Positions 38,680 through 50,861 of a stretch of DNA of 64,000 bases are shown piece by piece. The notes beneath the pieces were generated by a model. The model was not told where the DNA came from. It did no database searches and saw only the letters and a program-made list of their open reading frames with translations. This DNA comes from Marinobacter salicampi (lineage in GTDB: Bacteria > Pseudomonadota > Gammaproteobacteria > Pseudomonadales > Oleiphilaceae): contig NZ_JAAMPF010000012.1 of the NCBI RefSeq assembly GCF_011074795.1, forward strand, positions 186,001 to 250,000, read 5' to 3'. The stretch's first letter is position 1, and every line of letters begins with the position of its first letter. The position numbers were made by a program, and so were the translations under genes.

Positions 38680-38844
38680 ATGGCCACACAATGCAACACC
38701 CATCAGATGGATCTGCTCAGCCGTTTGTATGGACTCAAACAGAAGCAGCTTCTGCAGGCCAGCAAACAGATTGGCAGCCTGCAGTACCGTGTTTTAGAAG
38801 CTGAAGCACAGGCGATCAGCAACGCCATGAAGGCCCGGCGCTAG
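38680..38844 (+). CDS. Small basic helical protein of unknown function
   Basis: 54 residues, rich in Gln, Lys and Leu, wholly helical (LLSRLYGLKQKQLLQASKQIGSLQYRVLEAEAQ), with no signal or membrane helix. GTGGAG lies eight bases before the ATG. The sigma-54 promoter match at 38590 makes expression plausible. No family is recognised. Confidence 0.6.
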   Translation: MATQCNTHQMDLLSRLYGLKQKQLLQASKQIGSLQYRVLEAEAQAISNAMKARR

Positions 38845-38883
38845 CCTCGTCCACCGGACAGCGCCCTAGCAACAGGGTCAGAG

Positions 38884-40967
<2,084 letters not shown>

Positions 40968-41084
40968 CATTCGGGCAGTGGCAGTCGTCGTAAACGCGTC
41001 ATGGTAGCATAGGCGCATTATACTAATGGCTAAGAGCTTCCAACCGAAGCTGTTAAGCCCGAGTGACCATAGAGGACTGAATTC

Positions 41085-41897
41085 ATGAGTAAAATTCCTT
41101 CCGACCGGGTCTTGCTGGAAATCGACCAAGGCATTGCCACAGTCACGCTCAACCGGCCGGACAAATTTAACAGCCTCGATATGACCATGTTCGAGGCGAT
41201 CGCAAAAACCGCCCGCAAGCTGAAAAAGGAGCGTCAGGTCAGGGCCATCATCCTCCATGGCGCAGGTGATGCCTTCTGCGCGGGGCTCGATGTAAAAACA
41301 GTGTCCAACAACCCGCTCAATTTCCTCAAGCTCTTGGTCAAGCCTGGACGACGGATCAGCAACTTGGCTCAGGACGTCGGCTATCTCTGGCGCCAGGTGC
41401 CCGCGCCAGTAATTGCCGCGACCCATGGCTACTGTTTTGGCGGTGGTTTCCAGGTTGCTCTGGGCGCAGACTTCCGGTTCAGCACACCGGATTGCCGCTT
41501 TTCCATCATGGAGAGCAAATGGGGGCTGATTCCAGACATGAGCTTGACAGTGACGTTGCGGGAGCTGATCGCGATCGACCTGGCCAAAGAATTGACCATG
41601 ACCGCACGCCAGTTTGACGGCACCGAGGCCAAGGCAATGGGGCTGGTCAGCCGGGTATGCCCGGACCCTCTGACCGAAGCCCGGCAGTTTGCCAGTGAGC
41701 TGGCCGAACGCTCGCCCGATGCCGTGGCCGCCAGCAAACTGTTGTTCAACCGCACCTGGTCTGCTGACGACAAGGGCGCCCTGGACTGGGAGACACGGCT
41801 CCAGAAGAAAATCATCGCCAGGGCCAATCAGCGTACGGCCGTGGCCAGGAACACCGGCGACCCAGAGCGCCAGTTCGATGACCGTAGGACGCTTTAA
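41085..41897 (+). CDS. Crotonase-family enoyl-CoA hydratase/isomerase
   Basis: 270 residues. Oxyanion-hole motifs DAFCAGLDV and YCFGGGFQVALGAD are intact. Of the two catalytic glutamates of classical hydratases, the second is present in FSIMESKWGLIPD, while the first position (GGGxE) reads Gln in GGGFQVAL. It is therefore more likely an isomerase or another crotonase than a standard hydratase. AGAGGA precedes the ATG. Divergent from fadH, so both probably serve unsaturated fatty-acid degradation. Confidence 0.85.
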   Translation: MSKIPSDRVLLEIDQGIATVTLNRPDKFNSLDMTMFEAIAKTARKLKKERQVRAIILHGAGDAFCAGLDVKTVSNNPLNFLKLLVKPGRRISNLAQDVGYLWRQVPAPVIAATHGYCFGGGFQVALGADFRFSTPDCRFSIMESKWGLIPDMSLTVTLRELIAIDLAKELTMTARQFDGTEAKAMGLVSRVCPDPLTEARQFASELAERSPDAVAASKLLFNRTWSADDKGALDWETRLQKKIIARANQRTAVARNTGDPERQFDDRRTL

Positions 41898-42269
41898 ACC
41901 CCTGACCGCTTTGCCTCCGCGCCCGCCCCGTAGCGGCCACACTGGCGGGTTTGCTTGACCTGACCGGTTTGCCACGTATCATCGGGGTTCGCGATTTTTC
42001 CACGGAGCGTTCATGGCGGCACTCTCCCGCACAAGGCAAGCCCGCACACAGCACGTTCCTGTGAAGCTGGCGTCATCCATCAGTCCGAACGCCCGGCGAG
42101 AATCCAGGCCAGGGAGACTGCCCTACTTCACCGACCCTCCTGCGCGGGCTTGTTAGGCTCTGCTCTCTCTGCCCAATGCAGAGCGGGCAGCTGAGGGCTA
42201 AACTCAGACAGTCCGCCAGCATGGCGCTGGCATACCAGATTCTCCGTACAACCAGACAATGAGGTTACG
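41898..42269. other. Leader region of the Mrp operon
   Basis: 372 bases without a supported gene. It holds a sigma-70-like pair TTGACC (41955-41960) and TATCAT (41977-41982) with a 16-base spacer, and the inverted repeat GCTCTGC/GCAGAGC at 42157-42163 and 42178-42184. If that promoter is used, the antiporter mRNA has a leader of about 280 bases. Confidence 0.45.
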
Positions 42270-45065
42270 ATGACACTGGCGCTGGTCGTCTTACTGCCTT
42301 TTATCGGCGCACTTGTGGCACCCCTGTTTGCCCAGGCTGGCAGAACCGCCATTGCCATTGTTGCCGCAGTGCCCGCTATTCTGGCGCTTGCGGCACTGTT
42401 TCCGCTGTGGGAAAACCTCTCCCAGGGCGAGGTACTGGTCCAGACCTATGAATGGCTGCCGGCTCTGGGCATTTCCCTGAGTTTCCGTCTTGACGGGCTT
42501 GCGCTCCTCTTTGCGCTGCTTATCCTGATCATCGGCATCCTCATCGTGCTCTACGCACGTTACTACCTGAAACCCTACGAAAACGTCGGTAAGTTCTATT
42601 GCCTGCTGCTGCTGTTCAAAGGGTCGATGCTCGGCATCGTATTGTCCAGCAACCTGCTGCTGATGCTGGTTTTCTGGGAGCTGACCAGCCTGGTGTCGTT
42701 CCTGCTGATCAGTTACTGGGATCACAAGCAGGACGCCCGCCGGGGCGCACGGATGGCACTGGCTGTCACCGGCGGCGGTGGCCTCGCGCTTCTGGCCGGC
42801 ATTCTGCTGCTGGGCAAGATAGTCGGGAGTTTTGAACTTGATGACGTACTGGCAGCAGGGGACCTGATCAAGTCCCACGAACTCTACCCGATCACTCTGA
42901 CCCTGGTGCTGCTGGGCGCCTTTACCAAATCTGCCCAGTTTCCGTTCCATTTCTGGCTGCCCCATGCCATGCAGGCGCCGACCCCCGTCTCCGCTTACCT
43001 GCACTCGGCAACCATGGTGAAAGCCGGCGTCTTTCTCCTGGCCCGGCTCTACCCCGCCCTGGCGGGCACAGAACTCTGGTTCTATATGGTCAGCTTCACC
43101 GGTATGGCGACCCTTCTGGTGGGCGCCTATGTGGCACTGTTCAAACACGACCTGAAAGGTCTGCTGGCCCACTCCACCGTCAGCCACCTTGGTCTGATCA
43201 CGCTTCTGTTTGGTATGGGCACCCAGTTATCGGCGGTCGCTGCGGTTTTCCACATCATTAACCACGCCACCTTCAAGGCCTCCCTGTTCATGGCCGCGGG
43301 GATCATTGACCACGAGACCGGCACCCGGGATATGCGCCAGATCAACGGGCTCTGGCGCTTCATGCCGCACACCGCAACCCTGGCGATGGTGGCGGCGGCC
43401 TCCATGGCAGGGGTGCCATTGCTCAACGGCTTCCTGAGCAAGGAGATGTTCTTTGCCGAATCCCTGGCGCTCAATCTGCCGGGTTTCTGGGCCTACCTGC
43501 CTCCCCTGGCAGCAACCCTGGCGGGCATCTTTGCCGTGGCCTACTCGGCCCGCTTCATCCACGATGTGTTTTTCAATGGCAAGCCGGTCAATCTGCCGAT
43601 CTATCCGCCACAGGAACCACCGCGCTACATGCTGATTCCGGTGGAGATCCTGGTATTTGCCTGCCTGCTGGTGGGTATTTTTCCAGCCTTCGCGGTAGGG
43701 CCGCTGCTTTATTCAGCAGCAGCCGCTACCCTGGGAGGGCCGGTGCCCGAGTACGAACTGGTCATAATCCACGGCTTCAACCTGCCGCTGTTCATGAGTT
43801 TCCTGGCATTCTTTGGCGGCCTGATCATGTATACCCAGCGCCAACGCCTTTTCGATTTCCACGACCGTTTCAAGGCCCTTGACGAAAAAGCCATTTTTGA
43901 AGCCTTCGTGACCCGGGTTGCCGCCCGGGCCGAGTCTGTGACCGCGATGATCGAGAATGGCTCATTGCAGCGTTATGGCATGCTGCTGTTTATTTCCGCC
44001 GTCGTGATCGTGTTCATGCCCCTGCTAGATCTGGGCCTGTCCATTGGTTCGAATGGTTTGAGCCCGGTGGACCCGGCTACAGCTGTTGGGGCGGCGATAC
44101 TCATCATCAGCACACTGGCCGCCACTACCTTTCACCGGGAACGACTGTATTCACTGATACTGCTCAGCGTGGTGGGGCTTATGGTAGCCCTGGCCTTTGC
44201 CCGCTTTTCGGCGCCGGACCTGGCGCTGACCCAGCTGTCTGTGGAAGTGGTCACTATTGTGCTGCTGATGCTCTCGCTGTTCTATCTACCGTCGTGGACA
44301 CCTATGGAAACCACCAGTTTCCGGCGCTGGCGGGATGCCCTGATCGGCCTGGTGGTGGGGCTGGGCATGACCCTGGTGACTCTGGCCATCCTCACCCGGC
44401 CGTTTTCCTCGATTTCCGAGTTCTTCCTGGAAAACAGCAAACCGGGAGGGGGCGGTACCAACGTGGTTAACGTCATACTGGTTGATTTCCGGGGCTTCGA
44501 TACCCTCGGCGAGATCACGGTACTGGCCATTGCCGCCCTTGGCATCTTCGCCATGCTTCGCAATGTGGTACTGAAACCAACCCAGGGCGACGGCAAGGGC
44601 CACGCCTGGTCCAGGGACGCTTACCCGACGATGCTTACCCAGCTTTCCCGGCCGCTGCTCCCCTTGGCCCTGATGGTGTCCGCCTATATTTTCCTGCGCG
44701 GGCACAACATGCCCGGCGGCGGGTTCATCGCGGGGCTGATTACAGCGGTGGCGCTGATTCTGCAGTATATCGCCAGCGGCATGGAGTGGACCCAGCAGCG
44801 ACTGCCTCTGCGCTACCCGGCCATGCTCGGGTTAGGGGTTCTGATCGCGACCCTGACCGGGGTCGGCAGTTTCGGCTACGGCTACCCGTTCCTGACGTCG
44901 TCTTTCACCTACGTCACCTGGCCTGTGGTAGGAAAGTTCGAGCTGGCCACCGCATTGATTTTCGATGTTGGCGTTTTCCTGACGGTGGTGGGCGCCAGCA
45001 TGCTCATTCTGGTCAGTCTGGGCCGACTTTCCCTGAAACTAAACGCCACCGATAGGAGAGCCTGA
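42270..45065 (+). CDS. mrpA: Na+(K+)/H+ antiporter subunit A+B fusion (MrpAB/PhaAB)
   Basis: 931 residues, about 24 membrane helices. The N-terminal 500 residues are a NuoL-like proton channel with [16 protein letters not shown] and the conserved Lys of [35 protein letters not shown] in pieces around 225-250; then the MrpA C-terminal domain (DUF4040-like), and from about 790 a fused MrpB (MnhB) domain ([28 protein letters not shown]). Fusion of A and B is the group 2 Pha/Sha arrangement. It heads a six-gene operon that exports Na+ or K+ for protons and controls internal pH. Confidence 0.94.
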   Translation: MTLALVVLLPFIGALVAPLFAQAGRTAIAIVAAVPAILALAALFPLWENLSQGEVLVQTYEWLPALGISLSFRLDGLALLFALLILIIGILIVLYARYYLKPYENVGKFYCLLLLFKGSMLGIVLSSNLLLMLVFWELTSLVSFLLISYWDHKQDARRGARMALAVTGGGGLALLAGILLLGKIVGSFELDDVLAAGDLIKSHELYPITLTLVLLGAFTKSAQFPFHFWLPHAMQAPTPVSAYLHSATMVKAGVFLLARLYPALAGTELWFYMVSFTGMATLLVGAYVALFKHDLKGLLAHSTVSHLGLITLLFGMGTQLSAVAAVFHIINHATFKASLFMAAGIIDHETGTRDMRQINGLWRFMPHTATLAMVAAASMAGVPLLNGFLSKEMFFAESLALNLPGFWAYLPPLAATLAGIFAVAYSARFIHDVFFNGKPVNLPIYPPQEPPRYMLIPVEILVFACLLVGIFPAFAVGPLLYSAAAATLGGPVPEYELVIIHGFNLPLFMSFLAFFGGLIMYTQRQRLFDFHDRFKALDEKAIFEAFVTRVAARAESVTAMIENGSLQRYGMLLFISAVVIVFMPLLDLGLSIGSNGLSPVDPATAVGAAILIISTLAATTFHRERLYSLILLSVVGLMVALAFARFSAPDLALTQLSVEVVTIVLLMLSLFYLPSWTPMETTSFRRWRDALIGLVVGLGMTLVTLAILTRPFSSISEFFLENSKPGGGGTNVVNVILVDFRGFDTLGEITVLAIAALGIFAMLRNVVLKPTQGDGKGHAWSRDAYPTMLTQLSRPLLPLALMVSAYIFLRGHNMPGGGFIAGLITAVALILQYIASGMEWTQQRLPLRYPAMLGLGVLIATLTGVGSFGYGYPFLTSSFTYVTWPVVGKFELATALIFDVGVFLTVVGASMLILVSLGRLSLKLNATDRRA

Positions 45066-45066
45066 C

Positions 45067-45438
45067 ATGGAGCTTATGTTCGCGCTGGTCATTGGCACCC
45101 TAACGGGGTCCGGGGTCTACCTGATGATGCGGGCCCGTACCTTTCCGGTCATTGTCGGCCTAACCCTACTATCCTATGGCGTCAATCTGTTCCTGTTTTC
45201 GTCCGGGCGACTGATGTCCGGGGGCCAGCCCATTATTGGGAGCACGGAAAACTACTCCGACCCACTGCCCCAGGCTCTGGTTCTGACCGCCATCGTCATA
45301 GGTTTCGCCATGACTGCCTTCCTGGTTGTGCTTTCACTGCGCAGTCGCGCTGACACCAATGAAGATCACGTTGATGGTCAGCGTGAGCACCGGCGGGTAC
45401 GGCCTGCTCCGGATGAAGCGGAGGAGCCGCGCAAATGA
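45067..45438 (+). CDS. mrpC: Na+(K+)/H+ antiporter subunit C (MrpC/PhaC, NuoK-like)
   Basis: 123 residues, three membrane helices in a NuoK-like fold (FPVIVGLTLLSYGVNLFLF; LPQALVLTAIVIGFAMTAFLVVL), with a charged tail. One base separates it from the subunit A+B stop, and its own stop overlaps the next start by four bases. Confidence 0.93.
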   Translation: MELMFALVIGTLTGSGVYLMMRARTFPVIVGLTLLSYGVNLFLFSSGRLMSGGQPIIGSTENYSDPLPQALVLTAIVIGFAMTAFLVVLSLRSRADTNEDHVDGQREHRRVRPAPDEAEEPRK

Positions 45439-46955
45439 ACCACTGGCTCACCGCACCGCTGCTGATACCGTTGTTTGGCGGCCTGCTCCAGATATTCATG
45501 ACCTATGCCCCCTTGCAGTTGCGGCGCACGCTGGCCCTTGCGACTTCTGCCCTCACCGTGGTTGCAGCGGTAATATTGCTCGGTCTCGCTGACGACGGCA
45601 CCTACCGGGCCTATGCCCTCGGCAACTGGCCACCGCCATTCGGAATCGTGCTGGTGCTTGACCGTCTTGCGGCATTGATGGTCTTCATGGCCGCGCTGCT
45701 GGCGTTTTTCTGCCATCTGTTCTCGATCCGGGGCACGGACGAAGAGGGCGACTACTTCCATGCCCTGTTTCTGTTTCAGATTTTCGGGCTCAACATCGCG
45801 TTCCTGACCGGCGACCTGTTCAACCTGTTTGTGGCCTTTGAGGTGTTACTAATTGCATCCTACGGCCTGCTCATGCATGGCAGGGGTTCGAAACGGACGG
45901 TACCCGGACTGCACTACGTGGTTCTGAACCTCATCGGCTCGGCGATGTTCCTGATAGCCGTAGGCATGATTTATGGCGTGACCGGCACCCTGAACATGGC
46001 GGATCTGGCGGTGATCGTGCCGGAACTGGATGCTGAGGATGTGCCGCTGGTCAAGGCGGGCGGATTACTGCTGCTGGTTGTATTCGGTCTCAAGGCGGCC
46101 GTGCTGCCGCTCTGCTTCTGGCTACCAAGAGCCTATGCCAACGCAACCGCTCCGGTTGCCGGCCTGTTCGCGGTCATGACCAAGGTTGGCATCTACGCTA
46201 TTCTTCGGGTCTATACCCTGATATTTGGCGACCAGGCCGGAGAACTGGCCAATCTGGGCATGGACTGGATATTCCCGGCCGCCCTGCTGACCATTGTAGC
46301 CGGTGTTATAGGCTCGCTGGGCGCGGCTGGTCTGAGGACCCTGATCGCATGGCAGGTCATCCTGTCGGTGGGCACCCTTCTGGCAGCGGTCGGCCTGAAC
46401 AATATGGCCGGTACCTCGGCCGCCCTGTTTTACCTGCTCAACACCACTTGGCTGGCCGGTGGCCTGTTCCTGCTGGCAGACCTGATTGCCAATCAACGCG
46501 GCACGGTTGGCGACCTAATTGTAACGGCACCCCGTATGCACAGCCGCCCGCTCCTCGGCGTACTGTTCCTGCTCGGCGCCACGGCCATCGCCGGCCTGCC
46601 GCCCCTGAGCGGTTTCTTTGCCAAACTGTATATCCTTAAGGCAGCGGCCCCTGGGGCACAAATGGCCTGGCTCTGGTCAATTGTCCTGATCGGCGGCTTC
46701 ATGACTTTGATCGCCTTCAGCCGTGCCGGCAGTATTGTGTTCTGGCGCAATGTAGAGGGTCACGTGGACAACCCCGGCAAGCTCACCCTGCCGGTATCAG
46801 TATCTGCCGGGGCGCTGATCGGAATGACCGTAGCCATTGTGGTTCTGGCAGCCCCGATTTCCCGCTATACCGATGCCACCGCGGCGCAACTCCACGAACC
46901 CTCGGGTTATATATCCATCCTTGGTACCAAAGCGGTGAAGGGAGAAGGGCAATGA
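45435..46955 (+). CDS. mrpD: Na+(K+)/H+ antiporter subunit D (MrpD/PhaD)
   Basis: 506 residues, about fourteen helices, homologous to NuoM/NuoN proton channels: FNLFVAFEVLLIASYGLL with the key Glu, and the Lys of GLKAAVLPLCFWLPRAYANATAPVAGLFAVMTKVG. Overlaps both neighbours by four bases. Confidence 0.94.
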   Translation: MNHWLTAPLLIPLFGGLLQIFMTYAPLQLRRTLALATSALTVVAAVILLGLADDGTYRAYALGNWPPPFGIVLVLDRLAALMVFMAALLAFFCHLFSIRGTDEEGDYFHALFLFQIFGLNIAFLTGDLFNLFVAFEVLLIASYGLLMHGRGSKRTVPGLHYVVLNLIGSAMFLIAVGMIYGVTGTLNMADLAVIVPELDAEDVPLVKAGGLLLLVVFGLKAAVLPLCFWLPRAYANATAPVAGLFAVMTKVGIYAILRVYTLIFGDQAGELANLGMDWIFPAALLTIVAGVIGSLGAAGLRTLIAWQVILSVGTLLAAVGLNNMAGTSAALFYLLNTTWLAGGLFLLADLIANQRGTVGDLIVTAPRMHSRPLLGVLFLLGATAIAGLPPLSGFFAKLYILKAAAPGAQMAWLWSIVLIGGFMTLIAFSRAGSIVFWRNVEGHVDNPGKLTLPVSVSAGALIGMTVAIVVLAAPISRYTDATAAQLHEPSGYISILGTKAVKGEGQ

Positions 46956-47443
46956 ACAAGCGTTTCGGATTCCCCAAACCCTATCTCACCATCGCGCTGT
47001 TCCTGGTCTGGCATCTGCTGGCAGGCGAGATTTCAGGTGCCACGGTGGTCATGGGTCTGCTACTGGGCTGGCTGCTGCCCCTGCTGACCCAGTCCCTCTG
47101 GCCCGACAAGCCCGGGCTGCGCAAGCCCTGGCTGGTGCCGTTATACGTGGCCCGGGTTACCTACGACATTGTTGTGGCCAGTGTGGACGTCGCTATCCTG
47201 GTACTTAACTTCAGGCGCTCCCCCAGGCCGGCATTTATATCCTATCAGCTCAAACTGACCCACCCCATGGCCATCAGTACCCTGGCCGGCACTATATCCC
47301 TGACTCCCGGTACCGTCAGCGCCGATATCAGCGACGACGGCACCCTGCTGTTGATCCACGCGCTTGACGTGGAGGATGATCAGGCCCTGATCGATGCGAT
47401 CCACAACCGCTATGAGAAGCCATTGCAGGAGATGTTCCCATGA
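46952..47443 (+). CDS. mrpE: Na+(K+)/H+ antiporter subunit E (MrpE/PhaE)
   Basis: 163 residues with two N-terminal helices and a cytoplasmic domain with the family motif TISTLAGTISLTPGTVSADIS (as ISTLAGTISLTPGTVS here). Coupled to D and F by four-base overlaps. Confidence 0.93.
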   Translation: MNKRFGFPKPYLTIALFLVWHLLAGEISGATVVMGLLLGWLLPLLTQSLWPDKPGLRKPWLVPLYVARVTYDIVVASVDVAILVLNFRRSPRPAFISYQLKLTHPMAISTLAGTISLTPGTVSADISDDGTLLLIHALDVEDDQALIDAIHNRYEKPLQEMFP

Positions 47444-47709
47444 TCGCTTTTGCCCTGCCGTTTGCCATTGCCCTGATGTCCCTGGCGCTGTTACTGAACC
47501 TTTACCGACTGTTCAGGGGGCCGGATGCCCCGGACCGGATTCTCGCCCTCGATACGCTTTACATTAATGCGATAGCGCTCATCGTTTTGCTGGGCATGAG
47601 CCTGTCTACCCGGCTCTATCTGGAGGCCGCCCTACTGATTGCTGTCATGGGCTTTGTAGGAACGGTCGCACTGGCGAAATATCTTAAGCGCGGCAGTGTA
47701 ATCGAGTAG
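47440..47709 (+). CDS. mrpF: Na+(K+)/H+ antiporter subunit F (MrpF/PhaF)
   Basis: 89 residues, three helices, with the family signature RLFRGPDAPDRILALDT and FVGTVALAKYLKRG. It overlaps subunit E by four bases and lies 42 bases before subunit G. Confidence 0.93.
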   Translation: MIAFALPFAIALMSLALLLNLYRLFRGPDAPDRILALDTLYINAIALIVLLGMSLSTRLYLEAALLIAVMGFVGTVALAKYLKRGSVIE

Positions 47710-47751
47710 TGGCGATCGCTGCCCGGCCGCCAATTATAAAAAGGAGCTGAC

Positions 47752-48084
47752 ATGGAATTTGTACTTGAACTGGTTGTCGCCGTACTGCTGATTGTCGGTA
47801 GCGGCTTTGCCCTGGTAGGCGCCATAGGTCTGGCACGGCTGCCAGACTTTTTCACCCGGCTGCACGGCCCTACCAAGGCGTCCACGATGGGCGTGGGTAG
47901 CATTGTGCTGGCGTCAATTGTGTTTTTTGTCGATCAGGGCAAGGGCTTTTCCCTGTCAGAACTGCTGCTTATGGTATTCATCGTGATGACGGCCCCGGTG
48001 AGTGCCAACCTGCTGGCAAAGGCTGCCATGCACCTTCAGGTTCGAACCACTGACGACACCCGAGGTAATACCTGGGACCAGTAA
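47752..48084 (+). CDS. mrpG: Na+(K+)/H+ antiporter subunit G (MrpG/PhaG)
   Basis: 110 residues, three helices, with the family motif GLARLPDFFTRLHGPTKAST (as RLPDFFTRLHGPTKAST). AAGGAG lies six bases before the ATG at 47752. It is the last gene of the operon, so all subunits A(B) to G are present. Confidence 0.93.
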   Translation: MEFVLELVVAVLLIVGSGFALVGAIGLARLPDFFTRLHGPTKASTMGVGSIVLASIVFFVDQGKGFSLSELLLMVFIVMTAPVSANLLAKAAMHLQVRTTDDTRGNTWDQ

Positions 48085-48095
48085 TAACGCCCAGG

Positions 48096-48599
48096 TCAGG
48101 CAGGAGCCAACGCGCCTATCAGCAACGCTATGGCAACCACGAGCAGAATACCGAAGACCGCCCACAGCACCCGGGGTAGCCACGCGGGGGCGGGCTTTGG
48201 CGGTATCAGCTGGTGCTCGATGTGTTCCCTTAAAAGTCGGGCGTTACGGTCGTTCGCCCGCCAGACCAGGTCAAAGGCGTCGCCGAACACAGGCACCAGC
48301 CCGACCACAAAGTCCACCGCCACATTGCCCAGCATCTTGCCTACGACCCTGGGACCCACTTTGAGACCGATGGCCTCGCTGATCACATAGAAAGACAGCC
48401 CCAGGCCAACGGCATCGCCGATTCCCGGAATCAGGCCAATAATCGGATCCAGTCCGAACCGGATGCGAGTGAAGGGAACCCGGAACCGGCTGTCGAGTAG
48501 CCCGGCGTAACGATTCAGTCTTGCCAGGGCCCTCTCATACTGGGCATTGCTGACCCGAGCCCCTGGTCCATCTTCCGGAAAATTCCTTGGTGCTGGCAT
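48096..48599 (-). CDS. DUF4112 membrane protein
   Basis: 167 residues with DUF4112 features: YAGLLDSRFRVPFTRIRFGLDPIIGLIPGIGD (in parts), VGLVPVFGDAFDLVWRAN, and a C-terminal membrane helix (LWAVFGILLVVAIALLIG). Function unknown. The ATG at 48599 is chosen because AAGGACG lies upstream. Convergent with mrpG. Confidence 0.85.
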   Translation of the reverse strand: MPAPRNFPEDGPGARVSNAQYERALARLNRYAGLLDSRFRVPFTRIRFGLDPIIGLIPGIGDAVGLGLSFYVISEAIGLKVGPRVVGKMLGNVAVDFVVGLVPVFGDAFDLVWRANDRNARLLREHIEHQLIPPKPAPAWLPRVLWAVFGILLVVAIALLIGALAPA

Positions 48600-48650
48600 T
48601 CTAACGTCCTTATTTTGCCGTATAGTAGGCGATCTCAAATTTCAGGAGGC

Positions 48651-48938
48651 ATGTCTGTGTTAAAGATTAACGAGTATTTCGATGGTAAGGCAAAGTCCAT
48701 TTCATTCCAGACTTCAACCCTGCCTGCCACCGTCGGCGTTATCAGCCCCGGCGATTACGAGTTCGGCACCTCGAAAAAAGAAACCATGACGGTTATCAGC
48801 GGCGTTCTCACCGTGCTGCTGCCCGGCATGACCGACTGGATGGTCTATGGTGCGGGTGAAGGTTTCGAGGTCGCCGGACAGGCCAGCTTCAAGGTCAAAA
48901 CCGACATCGATACCGCTTATCTCTGCACTTATGAGTGA
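48651..48938 (+). CDS. ppnP: Pyrimidine/purine nucleoside phosphorylase PpnP
   Basis: 95 residues, the size of E. coli PpnP (YaiE), with a cupin-like fold: KINEYFDGKAKSISF, ATVGVISPGDYEFGTSKKETMTV and the C-terminal DTAYLCTYE. It cleaves several nucleosides to base and ribose-1-phosphate in the salvage pathway. CAGGAGG lies just before the ATG at 48651 with rather tight spacing. Upstream in-frame codons are ignored. Confidence 0.92.
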   Translation: MSVLKINEYFDGKAKSISFQTSTLPATVGVISPGDYEFGTSKKETMTVISGVLTVLLPGMTDWMVYGAGEGFEVAGQASFKVKTDIDTAYLCTYE

Positions 48939-49144
48939 ATCTGCCTCTATGGGTGAAGCACCGTCCGGTGTTCACGATCGCCTGAACCGGTTCATTGGAC
49001 ACCAGTAGTAAAACGATACTGCAGGGCATTCAGGTCTGCAGTACTTTCCTTTGTGTCTACGGTTCCGGTTTTACGGGAACTGTGTCAAATTGAAACTCTT
49101 GTCTCGCTACAAAACCAACACTCGAGAAAAGAGGACCAATCTCC

Positions 49145-50788
49145 ATGGCACAGACCAAGCTGCTTTCCCCGGCCAATAATGCCCACCAGTACCCGTTACT
49201 GATCAAACAGCTCTTACTGTCAGCTCCCCGCTACGCGCCGGACCAGGAAATCATCTACGCCAACCGGAGCAAATACACCTATCGGGATCTGGTCGAGCGC
49301 ATCCACAGACTGGCCAACGCCCTTACCCAGGCCGGCGTGGGCCCGGGTGATACCGTCGCCGTCCTGGACTGGGACACCCCCCGTTACCTGGAATGCTTTT
49401 TCGCGGTACCCATGATCGGCGCGGTGCTGCATACAGTGAACGTACGCCTGTCGCCGGAGCAAATTGTCTACACCATGAACCACGCCGAAGATGATCTGGT
49501 TCTGGTTCATGACGACTTTGTCCCGTTACTGGAACAGGTCAGTGACGAGCTGACGACGGTCAAGGGTTATATCCAGCTCACCGACGAAAGCAAAGCCAAG
49601 GACACCAGGCTCAAATCCCAAGGCGAGTATGAAGCCCTGCTGTCAAAGGCAGACAGTCACTTCGACTTTCCCGATTTCGATGAGAACAGCATTGCCACCA
49701 CCTTCTACACAACAGGCACCACGGGCAACCCCAAGGGCGTGTTCTTCAGTCATCGTCAGCTGGTGCTGCATACCATGGCGACCGCTGCCAATTTCTCTGC
49801 CTACGATGAATGCCCGCTGATGCGATCGTCAGGGGTGTATATGCCGATCACGCCCATGTTTCACGTACACGCCTGGGGCGTACCCTATGCCGCCACCATG
49901 CTGGGCATGAAACAGGTCTACCCCGGCCGTTATGAGCCCGAGTTACTGGTTGACCTGCTGAAGACCCATAAGGTGACCTTCTCCCATTGTGTGCCCACGA
50001 TCATGCAGATGCTGATGGCCACCGAAAGCATAAAAACCGCCGACCTCAGTAACTGGCAGGTCCTGATCGGCGGCAGTGCGCTGACTGAAGGCCTGTGCCG
50101 GGCCGGCGCCAAGCTGGGCATCCGGATGTACACCGGCTATGGCATGTCGGAGACTGGCCCTCTGCTGACCGCAACCCACCTGCAGCCCGAAGACCTGGAC
50201 CTGCCCCTGGAACAACAGTGTTCAAAACGGGTTAAGACGGGCATGCCGGTGCCACTGACTGAAATTCGTATTCTCGACCCTGAAGGCAATTCCCTGCCCC
50301 ATGATGGTGAAGCAAAAGGCGAAGTGGTCGCCCGGGCGCCCTGGCTCACCCAGAGCTACCTGAAAGAGCCAGAGAAAGGCGAAGCTCTGTGGGAAGGTGG
50401 CTGGCTCCATACCGGCGACGTGGCCAGCATCGAGCCCGACAGCACGCTGGTGATCAAGGACCGTATCAAGGACGTGATCAAGACCGGTGGCGAGTGGCTG
50501 TCCTCCCTGGATCTGGAAAACCTGATCAGTCAGCATCCCGCCGTGGCCGGTGCTGCCGTGGTCGGGGTGCCCGATGAGAAATGGGGCGAGCGTCCCCATG
50601 CGCTGGTGGTTCTGGAGCCCGGCGAGACAGCGGATGTCAAGACCCTGCAGGAGCACCTGCAGAAGTTTGTTGATTCCGGCGAAATCAACAAGTGGGCAAT
50701 CCCCGGCAAATTCGATTTTGTCGACGACATTCCCAAAACCAGCGTCGGCAAGATCAACAAGAAACTGATCCGGGACCAGATCAAGTAA
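49145..50788 (+). CDS. Fatty-acyl-CoA ligase, AlkK-like
   Basis: 547 residues. ANL superfamily with the AMP-binding motif [20 protein letters not shown]5 region YGMSETGPL, hinge GWLHTGDVA, and the C-terminal catalytic Lys region [13 protein letters not shown]. Closest in style to AlkK, the medium-chain acyl-CoA ligase of alkane degraders. It activates a fatty acid for beta-oxidation and fits the FadH, crotonase and acyl-CoA dehydrogenase genes of the window. A strong hairpin follows its stop. Confidence 0.9.
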   Translation: MAQTKLLSPANNAHQYPLLIKQLLLSAPRYAPDQEIIYANRSKYTYRDLVERIHRLANALTQAGVGPGDTVAVLDWDTPRYLECFFAVPMIGAVLHTVNVRLSPEQIVYTMNHAEDDLVLVHDDFVPLLEQVSDELTTVKGYIQLTDESKAKDTRLKSQGEYEALLSKADSHFDFPDFDENSIATTFYTTGTTGNPKGVFFSHRQLVLHTMATAANFSAYDECPLMRSSGVYMPITPMFHVHAWGVPYAATMLGMKQVYPGRYEPELLVDLLKTHKVTFSHCVPTIMQMLMATESIKTADLSNWQVLIGGSALTEGLCRAGAKLGIRMYTGYGMSETGPLLTATHLQPEDLDLPLEQQCSKRVKTGMPVPLTEIRILDPEGNSLPHDGEAKGEVVARAPWLTQSYLKEPEKGEALWEGGWLHTGDVASIEPDSTLVIKDRIKDVIKTGGEWLSSLDLENLISQHPAVAGAAVVGVPDEKWGERPHALVVLEPGETADVKTLQEHLQKFVDSGEINKWAIPGKFDFVDDIPKTSVGKINKKLIRDQIK

Positions 50789-50794
50789 CAGCCC

Positions 50795-50824
50795 CCAGGC
50801 GGGCGGTGGAAGCCGCCCGCCTGG
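50795..50824. terminator. Strong hairpin between the acyl-CoA ligase and GST genes
   Basis: A perfect twelve-base-pair stem CCAGGCGGGCGG/CCGCCCGCCTGG with loop TGGAAG, 7 bases past the ligase stop, between convergent genes. It lacks a T run. Confidence 0.6.
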
Positions 50825-50861
50825 CTCTGCGTTAGTTGGGCCCCGCAGTCAGGCCACATTT

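Noticed and set aside
42291..43187. A 298-codon frame antisense to mrpA
   Set aside because: Glutamine- and histidine-rich translation typical of the complement of a membrane-protein gene; no ribosome site.
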